64,000 nt of DNA from Tetradesmus obliquus (Eukaryota > Chlorophyta > Chlorophyceae > Sphaeropleales > Scenedesmaceae). Positions 46,956 to 59,239 of this stretch are shown here, one piece after another. The translations under genes were made by a program, and so were the position numbers. The stretch is taken from contig CP126201.1 of NCBI GenBank assembly GCA_030272155.1, positions 2,392,501 to 2,456,500 of the forward strand, read 5' to 3'. The notes beneath the pieces were generated by a model. The model had not been told where the DNA came from. It did no database searches and saw only the letters and a program-made list of their open reading frames with translations. Each line of letters opens with the position of its first letter. Position 1 is the first letter of the stretch.

Positions 46956-49900
46956 TGTAGGCCGTGGGCGTGGTGTGGTGGCCAGGGAAGACCTGCAGCC
47001 AGGCAGCCTGCTGTTTGTCAGCGAACCAGTGGGCAGTGTTCTTGAAGGGCAGCTGGGGCAGCAGCTGCAGCCGCAGCACCTGCTGCAGCACTGGAAGACA
47101 AGCCAGCAGGGCCTTTCGGCAGCAGACAGGTGAGCCACATGCGGTTAAAGGCAGATGCACTTGGTCTGCATGTCTGTGTGTGTATCAGGTGGTGTGTAAT
47201 GCAAGTGGCGGGCAGTTTCTGTGCACTGAAAGACAAGCCAGCAGGGAATCAAAGCAGCAAACAGGTGGGGCCTGCAGAGGCAGGTGGTCCTCATGTGTTT
47301 GGGTGTAGGTTGATGTGCATTGTGAACAAGAGGCAAGCGCAGGATGCCCGCTGTCAGCAGCAGTCAGCTGAGGCCTGCAAACACATGATAGCAAATATCA
47401 AAGATGTCAGTGCGGCATTGACAATTGCTGTGCAAGCTTGCTCTCCCCAAAGCAGAGGTGTTGCGCAGCGCACTGGGTTGCGCAGTGTACCACCTGGCTC
47501 CTGCTGCCGATCTCACTCACAAGCTGGCTGCTCACTGCCTGCATTTTACGATGCAGGGTCAAGCTGTCACTGCTTCACAGACCCAGCAGCAGCAGCAGCA
47601 CTCCCCCGCCCATCAGCTTCAAAGACTTCAGCACCAGCAAGGCATCCAGCAAAGCCAAGAAGGCATCAGCCAAGGGCTTTGGAGCAGCACCAGCCAAGCA
47701 GGCCGGCAATGCAGCAGCAGCAGCAGCAGCAGCAGCAGCGGTTGAGCTGACAGACGAGCAGCTTGAGGCAGTAGTGGCCTGCAATGCATATGGGGATGAC
47801 CACACGGACGCTACCTTGACGTATTGCAGGCAGGAGCAGCAGCGCAGCGTGATAGGTGGGGTTGAGCAGCGTCGGGCGTTGCATGTGCATGCGGGCAGGC
47901 ATGTGGTGCTGCATGGCTCTTGTTGTTGTCAACCTCAACCTATCTCTACGTCACCTGCAATCGTATATATAATAGTTACTTCCCTCATGTCAGGCTGGCA
48001 AGCCCACAGCTGCTGTCGCTGTGTCGCTCAGTTTGCTGTTGTGCTGCACTGCCGGCTGTCTCATAACAGGCCTCTTCCCAGAGTTTGTACTGCTGCACCA
48101 CAGCTCTGCACCCAACACCGTAATATGCTCAACTCCAGCTTACTGTTGCCTGCTCTCCTGCTGTCTCGCCACAGGCCTCTTCCCCGAGTTTTCACTGCTC
48201 AACCACAGCTGTGCTCCCAACACCGCAGCGCCAGTGCTGCTGCGCGACCGGCTGCTGCTGCGCACAGCCGTGGTGGTGCCAGCAGGGCAGGAGCTGACCA
48301 CGAGCTATCTCAGCACTGCGGGTGGCATGCCACGCCAGCAGCGGCAGCAGCTGCTGCAGCAGCACTACGGCTTCGTGTGTGGCTGCCACAGGTGCAAGGT
48401 GAGGCAGTTGCGTTTATTGTTTATTTGCATTTTATTTGCTCGCCTGCCAACCACTGTGTCGCCCGTTGTGGGTCCTTAGAAACTGGGGAGCAGGCAGCAA
48501 CAGGTGAACTGCTCTGTCAGCCCAGCAGCCCTTCCACGTTTGCAGCTTCCTTGTGCTATATACTGCATGAACTCGATACCCACATGCACACCGTTCACCT
48601 GCTGCACATACCGCCACAGGCTGAGGAGCAGGCGGCGCCAGACATCACAGCCACCCTGCAAGCCATGCACACACTTCTCTTACTCCCCCTGTCTTGCGCC
48701 ATGCTGCACACACCACTGCATGATTGCAGGCTGAGGAGCAGGCGGCGCCAGACATCACAGCCACCCTGCAAGCCATGCACACACTTCTCTTACTCCCCCT
48801 GTCTTGCGCCATGCTGCACACACCACTGCATGATTGCAGGCTGAGGAGCAGGCGGCACCAGACATCACAGCCACCCTGCAAGCCATGCACGCCTTCAGCA
48901 GCAGCATCGACGCCCCGCAGCTGCTGCAGCTCATGGCAGCAGCAGGCGATGAAGCCAGCACCGCCAAGCTTACAACACTGCACCAGCAAGCTAGCAAGCT
49001 AGTACAGCAGCTCGAAGATCAGCTGCAGCAGCATGTGACAGAGCCAGTGGTGGCTCAGTGGCTCAGGGCGAGTGGATATGACACGCTTGCGCTGATGCTG
49101 CGGACTGGGGAGTTTTTGGCCGGCGTGAAGGATGTGGCGGCGGCAAAGCGCCTGGCTGAGCTGGTCAGGGTGAGTTGCGTGTTATTTTTGGAGTGTTATA
49201 ACATGTGTTAGAACACAGCACCAGCAAGCCAGTCAGGTGGTACAGCAGATTGAAGATCAGCTGCAGCAGCATGTGACAGAGCCTGTGGTGGCGCAGTGGC
49301 TGAGGGCGAGTGGATATGACACGCTTGCGCTGATGCTGCTGACTGGGGAGTTTTTGGCCGGCGTGAAGGATGTGGCGGCGGCAAAGCGCCTGGCTGAGCT
49401 GGTCAGGGTGAGTTGCGTGTTGTTTTTGGAGTGCTAAAACATGTGTTATGACACAGCACCAGCAAGCCAGTCAGGTGGTACAGCAGATTGAAGATCAGCT
49501 GCAGCAGCATGTGACAGAGGCAGTGGTGGCGCAGTGGCTGAGGGCGAGTGGATATGACACGCTTGCGCTGATGCTGCTGACTGGGGAGTTTTTGGCCGGC
49601 GTGAAGGATGTGGCGGCGGCAAAGCGCCTGGCTGAGCTGGTCAGGGTGAGTTGCGTGTTGTTTTTGGAGTGCTAAAACATGTGTTATGACACAGCACCAG
49701 CAAGCCAGTCAGGTGGTACAGCAGATTGAAGATCAGCTGCAGCAGCATGTGACAGAGGCAGTGGTGGCTCAGTGGCTGAGGGCGAGTGGATATGACACGC
49801 TTGCGCTGATGCTGCGGACTGGGGAGTTTTTGGCTGGCGTGAAGGATGCTGCGGCTGCGAAGCGGCTGCCGGAGCTTGTTAGGGTGATTTGTTACTGTGT

Positions 49901-50757
49901 TGCTATCAGTTTGTTATAACATGTGGTACATTGGGTAGGGTCGAGCATGGCTGAGCAGCTGCGGGTGCAAGCAAATCGTGTCGCTGGTATTGCAGATTGC
50001 TTGCTTGCGCCTGACACTGCTTTAGTATGCATAGTATCAACAGCAGCAGCAGCAACAAGGCAACCCAGCAACAGCCTTGATCCCTAACCTCCTGTCCTGT
50101 GCTGACCATGACTCGCAGGTGTTTGTGCCGGCCTCGGAGCCGCACCTGCTGCTGCTGTCAGACAGTGCTGTGCGTGCTGCTGAGGCTGCTGCTGCTGGCG
50201 GGCCTGCTCCCACAGCACCTGAGGACACACAGGAGCTGCGGGTGGCGCAGCTTGTGCGGGTGAGGGGCCGCTGCACGATCAATCTTCATACTTTGTCCAG
50301 CATCTGCAACTGTTATATGTCATATCAGCAAACAAGCTGCCCAGGTCTGCATTGCACGTGCCATGGAGAGAACCCTGCTGTCACTATCATTTGTAATGGG
50401 TCAATCGTTAAACCAAGGCACCCACCACCCACTGCCACGTGGCCCAGCTCGTGCGGATGAGTGGCTGTAGTGTGCGTTGTTTTGGGTACGTCTTGCCCAG
50501 CACCGGAGGACACACAGGAGCTGCGGGTGGCGCAGCTTGTGCGGGTGAGCGGGCGCGGCATGCATTGCTTTGCTGCTGCTGCTGCTGCTGCTGCTGCCAG
50601 CTTTTGATACGGTGATGCAGCCAGTGTGGGTGAGCTGATGCTGCTCAATGCCATCTTGTTTGTGCCTGCTCCAACAGTTGTGGGTAGTCCACGCCTGGAA
50701 CAACCCCCTGCTGTCGTTGTGCAATGTTGTCACCTTTGGCACTAATGCACCATCCAC

Positions 50758-50807
<50 letters not shown>

Positions 50808-50992
50808 CACTTGCACTGCGCTACGGCGAGCCGCGTGACATGCATCTGCTGACGCAGCTTGCCAGGGCACTGTCAGCCTCCCTCACTGCTGCTGCTGTTG
50901 CTGTTTGCAGGGGCTTGCGCTGCGCTATGGCGAGCCGCGTGACATGGAGCTGCTGACTACGCTTGCCAGGGCACTGTCAGCCTCCCTCCCTC

Positions 50993-51042
<50 letters not shown>

Positions 51043-51126
51043 GTGCAGGCACTTGCGCTGCGCTATGGCGAGCCCCGAGACATGGACCTGTTGACTACGC
51101 TTGCCGGGGCACTGTCAGCCTCCCTC

Positions 51127-51159
<33 letters not shown>

Positions 51160-51413
51160 TGCAGGCGCTTGCGCTGCGCTATGGCGAGCCCCGAGACATG
51201 GACCTGCTGACTACGCTTGCAGGGGCGCTGTCAGCTTCTCTCACCCCTCACTGGCTGGGCTTGATCGACCTGGATGGAGCCATGGGGCTGCAGCAGCTGA
51301 TGCAGCAGCTAGCGGCTGCAGGGTCAGCTGCTGCTGGTGCTGCTGGGAGTGATGGTGGTGGCAGCAGGCGCAAGGTGGAGATGGATGCCAGCCAGCTGGG
51401 GCAGCTGCAGTGA
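46302..51413 (+). CDS. SMYD-like SET-domain protein (probable lysine methyltransferase)
   Basis: Exons 46302-46539, 46961-47129, 47581-47855, 48175-48398, 48840-49169, 50119-50259, 51165-51413 (stop TGA) close in phase to 541 residues. The SET N-part is GRGRGVVAREDLQPGSLLFV (SAM-binding GRG), followed by an insert with polyA; the catalytic core is GLFPEFSLLNHSCAPNT, with the NHSC.PN signature, then ELTTSYL and the SMYD-type post-SET QHYGFVCGCHRCK. No MYND finger is inserted. The C-terminal half is helical, possibly TPR-like (AQWLRASGYDTLALML; AAKRLAELVR; LALRYGEPRDMDLLTTLAGA). Role: methylation of a nuclear or cytosolic protein; substrate unknown. Between exons 5 and 6 lie three in-frame 63-codon copies that may be additional exons (730 residues if all are used). 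Confidence 0.85.
46851..46920 (+). repeat. 5'-partial copy of SET exon 2
   Basis: CTG run, CAG and GRGRGVVAREDLQPGSLLFV, running into a second CTG run that serves the real exon at 46961. A 3'-partial copy of the same exon is at about 47218-47263. Confidence 0.85.
48067..48125 (+). repeat. 5'-partial copy of SET exon 4
   Basis: AACAG followed by GLFPEFVLLHHSSAPNT: the catalytic NHSC motif is degraded to HHSS, showing this copy is not selected. Confidence 0.85.
48620..48839 (+). repeat. two 110-bp 5'-partial copies of SET exon 5
   Basis: Exon starts at 48620, 48730 and (real) 48840: exactly 110 bp apart. Each copy gives AEEQAAPDITATLQAMH and continues into intron. The units are almost identical, so the duplication is recent. 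Confidence 0.92.
49190..49890 (+). repeat. three 238-bp copies of the 3' part of SET exon 5 (possible cassette exons)
   Basis: Copies run 49219-49407, 49457-49645 and 49695-49883. Each is preceded by ACACAG, is 189 nt (63 codons) open in the gene's phase and ends at a GTGAGT or GTGATT donor. Intervening sequence is only 49 nt. Coding changes are few and conservative (P/A, R/L, V/A). Confidence 0.9.
50495..50550 (+). repeat. 3'-partial copy of SET exon 6
   Basis: PEDTQELRVAQLVR plus a GTGAGC donor recur 240 bp after the real exon end at 50259; a shorter trace is at about 50440-50460. Confidence 0.8.
50750..51164 (+). repeat. 5'-partial copies of the SET last exon, three
   Basis: Exon starts at 50807, 50911 and 51049 precede the real 51165 (steps 104, 138, 116). 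Each is a CTG run plus CAG plus LALRYGEPRDM and about 20 further codons ending SASL, then intron. Confidence 0.9.
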
Positions 51414-51499
51414 GGCTGATTATTTATCCTAACACTGTGATGTTGATTTGTATGATGCAGCTTGCAGTGCAGATGCCCTGCAGCAGCTTTGTTGTTCCG

Positions 51500-51866
51500 A
51501 CAGAGTGTCACACTGCCTGGGCCTGATTGGTCTGAATGGATGGAGCCATGGGGCTGCAGCAGCTGATGCAGCAGCTGGCGGCTGCGGGGTCAGCTGCTGC
51601 TGCTAGTGATGGTGGTGATGCTGGTGGTAGCAGGCACAAAGTGGAGATGGATGCCAGTCAGCTGGGGCAGCTGCAGTGCGGCTGATGAACACAATTTCTT
51701 CAACAAAGGGTGAAGATGGCATGATGCGGCATGTAGAGCTTGTTGCAACAGCTTGTTACAATGGCTGGGTCTCGGGCTGGGCCTGATTGATCTGGATGGA
51801 GCCATGGGGTTGCAGCAGCTGATGCAGCAGCTGGCGGCTGCGGGGGTGACTGCGGGGTCAGCAGCA

Positions 51867-51900
<34 letters not shown>

Positions 51901-51962
51901 TTGATGGTGGCAGCACGCGCAAGGTGGAGAGGGATCTGAGCCAGCTGGGGCAGTTGCAATAA
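51500..51962 (+). repeat. 3'UTR copies of the SET last exon, two
   Basis: Beyond the stop at 51413, GLIDLDGAMGLQQLMQQLAA through SQLGQLQ recurs at about 51515-51685 (first part frameshifted) and 51760-51962 (open, with its own stop). A TGTAA, the usual chlorophycean poly(A) signal, follows at about 51977. Confidence 0.85.
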
Positions 51963-51969
51963 CAACAGC

Positions 51970-53356
51970 CATTCCATATGTAACTCAGTTACCAGTGGTG
52001 TGACTGTTGATGTGTCAGCGCGACAATAATGAGCGCACGGGCTTATGTTGGGTCCCATCATGTGCCACGGTATATAGGTTCATGACGTTGGCTGCAGAGC
52101 ACCAGCTGCTGCCGGCTGCAGTGTGCACTGCAAGTGTTAAGAGACGCAGGAAAGACAACGAACTCAATTCGGATGATGAAGTTCATCAATAGCCGAATGT
52201 AGGTGCTGGTGGGGCGCTGCTGGCATCCTTTACACATAACGCATTCACCGCGAAAGTTTCTGAACTACCAGGCAGTGTGTATGCTGTGCTTGCTCGGACA
52301 CACAATAGCACACACCGATGGCAGAACAGCAGACAGCCGCCTCCAAGGAAAAAGCCAGGGGTTACTCAGCCTTTATGGCCCATGGCGTGCGCTAGGCGCC
52401 ACAGGATGATGCAGCAATCTCTATCAGTCCAAAGCTTTGTGTCCTGCCTCTACCAACAGATGATCACAGCGACATATGAACAACATTAACTTCCTAGATT
52501 TGGACCAGGTCCCATGCCATGCCATGCAGCTGCCTTGTATTCTGTGTAGGGACCACTGTGCCTCTGTCAAAGGTGGGCTGCAGCTGTCTGCCAGGCATCA
52601 CAATCATCAGGTGATGCCAGATCATTGTCATGCCATCCACGCTGGGACAATCCAGCTGCCCGAAGCGACACAGATCCGACGCCTGCTGCAGCAATCTCGT
52701 GACAAAGTCGTCACAGCAGCAGCCGACTCTGCCGTACATGTTGCTGAGTCTCACGCCACTACTAGTGGCTGTAGCTACCTGCGCAGCCAATCAGGCCTGA
52801 GCTGTCGGGCCAAACCTGTCAGGCCAAATCTGGAGCTGTACACTCCAGCTGACACATGTCACAGATGAAGTTGATGCACGCTGCATGCCTACGTCTGCCG
52901 AGTCAAAAGAAGTCAAACCTTGCTGAGTGTCAGGCAGCAAAAGGCACACCCGGCCCTGGTGGCGTTACGGCTGCCGCTTGGTGCACACCCACAAGCGTTC
53001 AGAATGCACACAAAACCCAGCAGCACGACACCACACGCAGGAGCCCATCGGTGCCCAACTGCTAGCTGCAGATCATACTGTGGCCAGCTATACCTTTGGT
53101 TCAAAATCCACAAAGACAATCAAGAAGCCATCCGCCAGAGCGCAGCATGTGCCATCCAATCGACAAGCACACCGCTGGCATTGAATTACCCTCTTTCAGT
53201 GAATCTTCTGCTTGTCCTGCAGCACAGGCTGCACCAAAAGCAGGTTCCGGCTAAACTTGCTGCAGCTGTAAAAGAGTTGTACCAGGGCCCACGTGTAACT
53301 ACTGTCTCCTAACCACAAAATGAAATGCGCCAAGCCGTTTCGACAGCACTACCACA
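51970..53356. other. intergenic between convergent genes
   Basis: No supported gene. Contains GTCAGGCCAAA/GTCAAAC-type short motifs at about 52800-52920. Confidence 0.4.
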
Positions 53357-54380
53357 TCAACGTGCCAGCTTTTTGCCCTGGGTGAAGAAATGCTTTGACC
53401 ACCAGTAACCCGACTGCTTGATCTTGCGTTCCTGGCTGGCAAAGTCCACATGCACCATGCCGTAGCGGACTTCATAGCCCTCCGCCCCTGCAGCAACAGC
53501 AGCAACAGCAGTGTTGAGAATAACTTTTCTTCACAAATGCACTCATCTGCATGTCTGATTGCTGGCAGGGCGGGTGATGTGGTGTTGCTGCCATCAGCGC
53601 TAGCCTGTCTTTTGCATTACTACCACACTGCAAAGCTGACAGCCGAGCCGTGTGTCTGGCATGGTTGAGGCAATGCCAAGCTGGGTTGCTGCTGCATGTT
53701 CCTTAACAGCGGCAGTCCCTGCTCTGTGTTTACTCACATTCAAAGTTGTCCCACCTGCACGCAGCAAGGCAAAGGCAGCAGTAGATAGGGTCAGTCGGCG
53801 GCATGCACAAACATGCAATATCATGTCTGGTTGCAGGATGTAACAGAGCAGCTGTTTCAACTGCAGATGACCTATTTTATGTCCTCCACACAATCTCTGC
53901 CTTTCAGCACACATAAGGCAAAAACAACAACAACAAGCACGCATCTGCATCAAACCAGCAACCTTCAGGTCGTACCCTAGTAAACCCCTAGATTCAACAC
54001 CCAGGTAACGCGGTTTAAAAAGCAGCTGTTTGGCCACTCACAGGCTCCACACAAAGCTGCACATGTTTTGCACATCTAAACATCAACCTTAAGCCCCAAG
54101 CCTAGGTAAACAAGGTTCAAAAGCAGCTGTGTCTGCCCCACTCACAGGCTCCATGCGAAGATGATCGGCACGTTGAGCTACATACATCTATGAAATCCTG
54201 GCCTATTATCAAGCAGCAGTCCTGTCATATATGTTGCCTATGTGTTAACTAGTTGCTGGCCCACTCACAGGCTCCACGCGAATATCATCGGCACATTGAG
54301 CTTGTATGTCTTGATGGCCTCGCAGGCACTGTTGATGTAGCCGCTGTAGAAGTTGGTGCGGTAGCTGTCATTCAGCACCT

Positions 54381-54416
<36 letters not shown>

Positions 54417-57400
54417 GTGTCAGCGCGCAGCCGCTGTTGATGTAGCCGTTGTATTAGCTGCTGCAGTAGCTGTCATTTCAGCACCTGCAGCAGCAGCGAC
54501 ACAACGGCCGCAGTCAAAGCAAGCACAACTGCAACCATCTGCTTACGCAGGAGTGACGTGCTTTGGTGGCACCGCACTGGCCAGATACAGGGGCTATGGC
54601 ATGCTTGCTGCCGCCGCAGCCACTGCACGCCAGCTGCAGATGGGCCATCAGCAAGACGGCCTTGTTGCGTTGTGTCTCGAACGTCGCCAGATACACGAGC
54701 TGTGTTCGTATTCATAGCACGTACCTGGCTGCCGGTCCACGTGTTCTCCCCTGTGATGCCTGTTCCAAACTCTGTGATCCATGTTTCTGCCTTGTTGTAT
54801 TTCTCGCCCACGTAGCGTAGCACGTTGCCCATGGCAAAGGGTGCATTGTACAGCCAGGCTGCGGCAGCAGCAACAGAGGCAGCAGCAGTAGGAGTCAAGC
54901 ATGGAGGAAATCAGAACAACATGATGGCAGCACGTTGCCCATGGCGGATGACGCGTTGTACGGCCAGGCTGCGGTGGCAGCAGCAGCAGCAGCAGCAACG
55001 GCAGCAGCAAACATGACGTGTGCTTCTAAAACGTGCACAGTTGCACAGCAGCGGTGTCTGTGGCGGCTAACTGGCTCCGCCCTGGTCTCTAATTGGCAGC
55101 AAGCCTGCTGCAGGCAGTGTGTGCTGTTTATGTTCAGCCATTCAACCACCTACAAAATGCACACATGGCTGTACAGCAGTAGCTATGCTGGCTCACTTGC
55201 TCCGCCCTGGTCCCCAATTGGCACGCCGTCCTTGCGTGAGCTCTCCCTCCAGCCAAACGGCTTGTCGCTGTTGTGCCACACCCACCTGGTAGTGAATGAA
55301 GCAGCAGCAGCAGCAGCGCAGCAGCAGAAGTTGTTAGAGAAAGCGTCAGAGTCATGTTGTGTCAATGCGCTTTGCCTTCGGTGAACCAGCATGATACATT
55401 TTGCGGTATCCGCCCCCTTTTTACATGTCAACCAATCAGACATGGTCAAACCTGGTCAAACGCGCGTAACGTACCTGGCGGTGTAGATGTTGATGCCGAG
55501 GAAGTCAGTGCTGCCTTTCAACAGCGTCTTATGCTCCTCAATGAACCGCAGTAATACATCCTGGTCAAAGATAGTCCAACCGAAGTCAACCCCAGTCAAA
55601 CACTTGCGGCATACTTTGCCGTGTAGATGTTGATGCCAATGCAGTCGATGCTGCCCTTCAGCAGCGCCTTCTGCTCATTGCTAAACCGCGGTCAACACCG
55701 AGGTCAAACGCAGTCAACCAAAGTCAAACCCAGTCAAAAAACCTCTTCTCCTACCTCGCTGTGTAGATGTTGATGCCGATAAAGTCAATGCTGCCCTTCA
55801 GCAGCGCTTTCTGCTCCTCTGTGAACTTTGGAAGCTCATCGCCCAGCGCGCCGCGCATCGATGCTGGGTAGCGCCCGGTGAACAGCGGGTCGACGATCCA
55901 TCCAAACTCGCGGTCGAGCTTGTTCTGAGCGGCCTGCTTGTCTGCAGCAGTGCAAATCAGCAGCAGCAGCAGCGAAGGAGCAATGGGATGAGGTCGGTCC
56001 TTCATCACCATTTGCGGTTGAGCTTATTCTGTGAGGCCTGCTTGTGTGCAGCGCCAGCGCTGGATCAACCATTGCGGAGCCAAGTGGTGCTATCTTGACT
56101 ATGTGCTTGCAGTGAGTGTGCAGTGAAAGAAGGCCAAGGAGGTTACGTAGGCAATCCAGCGTGGCACTGTACTTGCAGAACATGGAGAGCTTTCACATCT
56201 GCAGCTTCGTGCTTTCTATTGCTTAGTGGACTGCCGTACCTTCTGGCTTGTCTGTTAGAGGCTCCGCCCTGCAGACATACAAACAACAGCAGCAGAAGCA
56301 CCGGCGGCAATCACTAGTGTCAGCAGGCGCAGCCAAATGTGGTCACTTGGCATTTGCATCCCTACAGGGACGGCATCCGCATGTGTTTCCCTGCCACCAT
56401 GCATTGTTGCCCAGCGAGCTCGGTTGCATTGCGCATCAGCCGCTGCAACACACAGCTGCCCCACGTCCAAGCTCATCACATCCTGCTGGACAGAGGACCA
56501 GCTGCTTGCAGGAACTCTGTCATGGCCTGCTTGCGTCCTCTCAAATTTACTGACAAAAGAGCATAGGCTCAGGCAAGCTTGCCTGCTTCTGATGCGTAGG
56601 GCTGGTGACTGATTACATGGTCTGCTTACCACACCAGGTTTGTGGAGAAGCCTATCTTTGCGCCCTGGCTCCTGTACTTGTCCCTGTACACCTTGACAGC
56701 AGCTGCGTGAGCCAGCAGCACGTTGTGCCCACACCTGCAGGCAAGGCAACATGCATTGGCGGCAAAGGCAGAAAGTCACAAGCAGTGGTTCTGGGCAGGT
56801 GACAGGTGATGTACAGCTTGTTGCAGGCCTACCACCTAGTGAAGAGGTACAAAAAGACCTCAACTTCAGCTGGCACAGCAAAGGGGGTTTAGCGACAGCC
56901 GCATCCAAGCAGTGTCCGCCAGCCATTTGTGGTCCTGCAAACCCACTGTACAGGCGACCTTGCTGCCATTCACACCCTACTCCAAACAGCACTGTAAGCA
57001 GCGGCTGTTTTTTGCAACAGGCATGAGCTGGTCAACCGAGGTTTGTGTGGCCAATATTGCAGCCACTCACTTGTACAGGCTGCTCTTGTCTGCCTTCACG
57101 CCTGGCGCATAAATGCCGTTCTTGTAGCCGTGGTCGCAGATGGAGGCGGGCTCGTTGATGGTCACCCAGTACTTGATCTGGCAGCAGCAGCAGCAGCAGC
57201 GCAGAGTAGGAAAACACGCATTAAGCTGTGTGAAGATGATTGCACAGCAGGCAGCGGAGTCACCTGCAGGGTGCGCGGCCGCCTGCAACCGCACTGACGA
57301 GCCTGATATGCTGCACAAGCACCCTTGCTTACTGCGGGCGCATCGTGCCATGCAGCAGAACATGCTGCACAATCCCCTGTAGCAAACTCTACTTCTCTTG

Positions 57401-59207
57401 GGGAAGTTGTGCCGCTCAAGCAGCCAGCATGGCTGTTTTGCGTCTGTGCTTGCTGCTTGCTGCAGGGCTCACCTTGCTGCCAAACCTTGCAAACAGCGTG
57501 TCGGCGTAGAAAGCAAAGTCCTTGACGACCTGCTCGTTGAGCCAGCCGCCATACCTGCGGCAGCGAGGAGCAACAGAACACGGCAGATCCTTGGGTTCGG
57601 AACACAGCAGCAAATTAAGACAGAGGCAGGGGGCAATGTGTAGCACGGCGCGTTATAAATGGTCTGGCGAGTTCGACTGACCAATGATGCAGAACTATCA
57701 TGCAGTACATGCAGCAGGTACCAGTGGTACATGACCAACATGGTCAAACATGGTCAAACATGGTCAGAAGTTGAACGCTGCTACGCACCTGTCCTGCAGC
57801 ATCTGCGGCAGGTCTCAATGATACATGGTGGCCACTGGTGTGATACCATTTGCCACCATCTCATCAACTGTTGACTTGTGGCACATGGTCAAACATGGTC
57901 AGACATGGTCAAACACTGGTCAAACATTGACCGCTGCTGCGCACCTGTCCTGCAGCATCTGCGGCAGGTCTCAATGATACATGGTGGCCACTGGCGTGAA
58001 GCCAGTTGCCACCATCTCATCAACAGTTGACTTGTGGCACATGGTCAAACATGGTCAAACATTGACCGCTGCTGCGCACCTGTCCTGCAGCACCTGCGGC
58101 AGGTCCCAGTGGTACATGGTGGCCACTGGTGTGATACCATTTGCCACCATTTCATCAATCAGCTTGTGGTAGAATGCAATGCCAGCCTCATTGACAGCAC
58201 TGCCTTGGCCGCCTGCCACGATACGCGGCCAGGAGAACGAGAACCTGCAGACGCAGCGCCACAGTCATGATAGCGGTTGTAGTTACGGCATGTCATTCTC
58301 TCAGACTGCAGAAAAGCTCAAGGGGATATAGCACATTCAGAGCTGCAGCGCGTACATAACAGATGCATGGTGTTCATCAACCGTGTTCAGCCACACTGCA
58401 CTCAGCCAGCCAGCTGACCTGTGCACGTTGACACCCATCTGCTGCATGAGCTTGTAGTCAGCAGGGAAGCGCGTGTAGTGCTCGATTGCCACCTTGCCTG
58501 TGCCCCCACCCTTAATCTTGCCCTGCAACAGCAGCACATCGCAGTATAAGACATGTTACGCTCAGCATTGCAGTGTTGTTTGCTGTTGTTGACGACGCTG
58601 TAACTTGCGGCTTTGATGCTTAGACAGCAAGCTACCTGCACATGGTTGATCTCAAGCTTTGCATCCCAACAGCCGCAACAGCCAGCCTTTGACGGCGGTT
58701 CATCCCTAAACTTCCTGCTGCTGCATGCATCCAAACACGCCTGATATGTGCATACGGCTTACCGGCATGTCAACAAAGGTATCCCAGATTGATGGCCCCT
58801 TGTTGACGTTGTAGGCTCCCTCAATCTGCAAGGTGGACAGAAACACAGCCGCACAAACACAGTCAGCCGACAAGGCCGTGCAGCTGCATTGCTCTGCATG
58901 TTGCTGTATCAGTCCTTACCCACTGCTGCTGCTGCTGCTGCCATCTGCTGTAGTTATCTAGGGTTTCAGGCCTCACACAGCTGCCACACGCTGCCGGCAG
59001 ACTTGCACATGCTTTAGCTTTAGCTGAATACCGTGAATACACAGCAAGCACAGAGCAGCACAACACAGCACAGCACAGCACAGCACCAAGGCGCACCACC
59101 TCGCACCTGATATGCTGCAGTTGCCACTCCCCACGACATGCCTCGCACAACGTCAGCCGTGCAGGCAGGCGGGGCACCTGGAATGCTCATGCCAGCCGGC
59201 AACTGCA

Positions 59208-59239
<32 letters not shown>

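Noticed and set aside
56255..56992. 245-codon minus-strand open frame inside the GH1 gene
   Set aside because: It overlaps GH1 exons 8-9 in another phase and matches nothing; the exon model explains the conserved segments.
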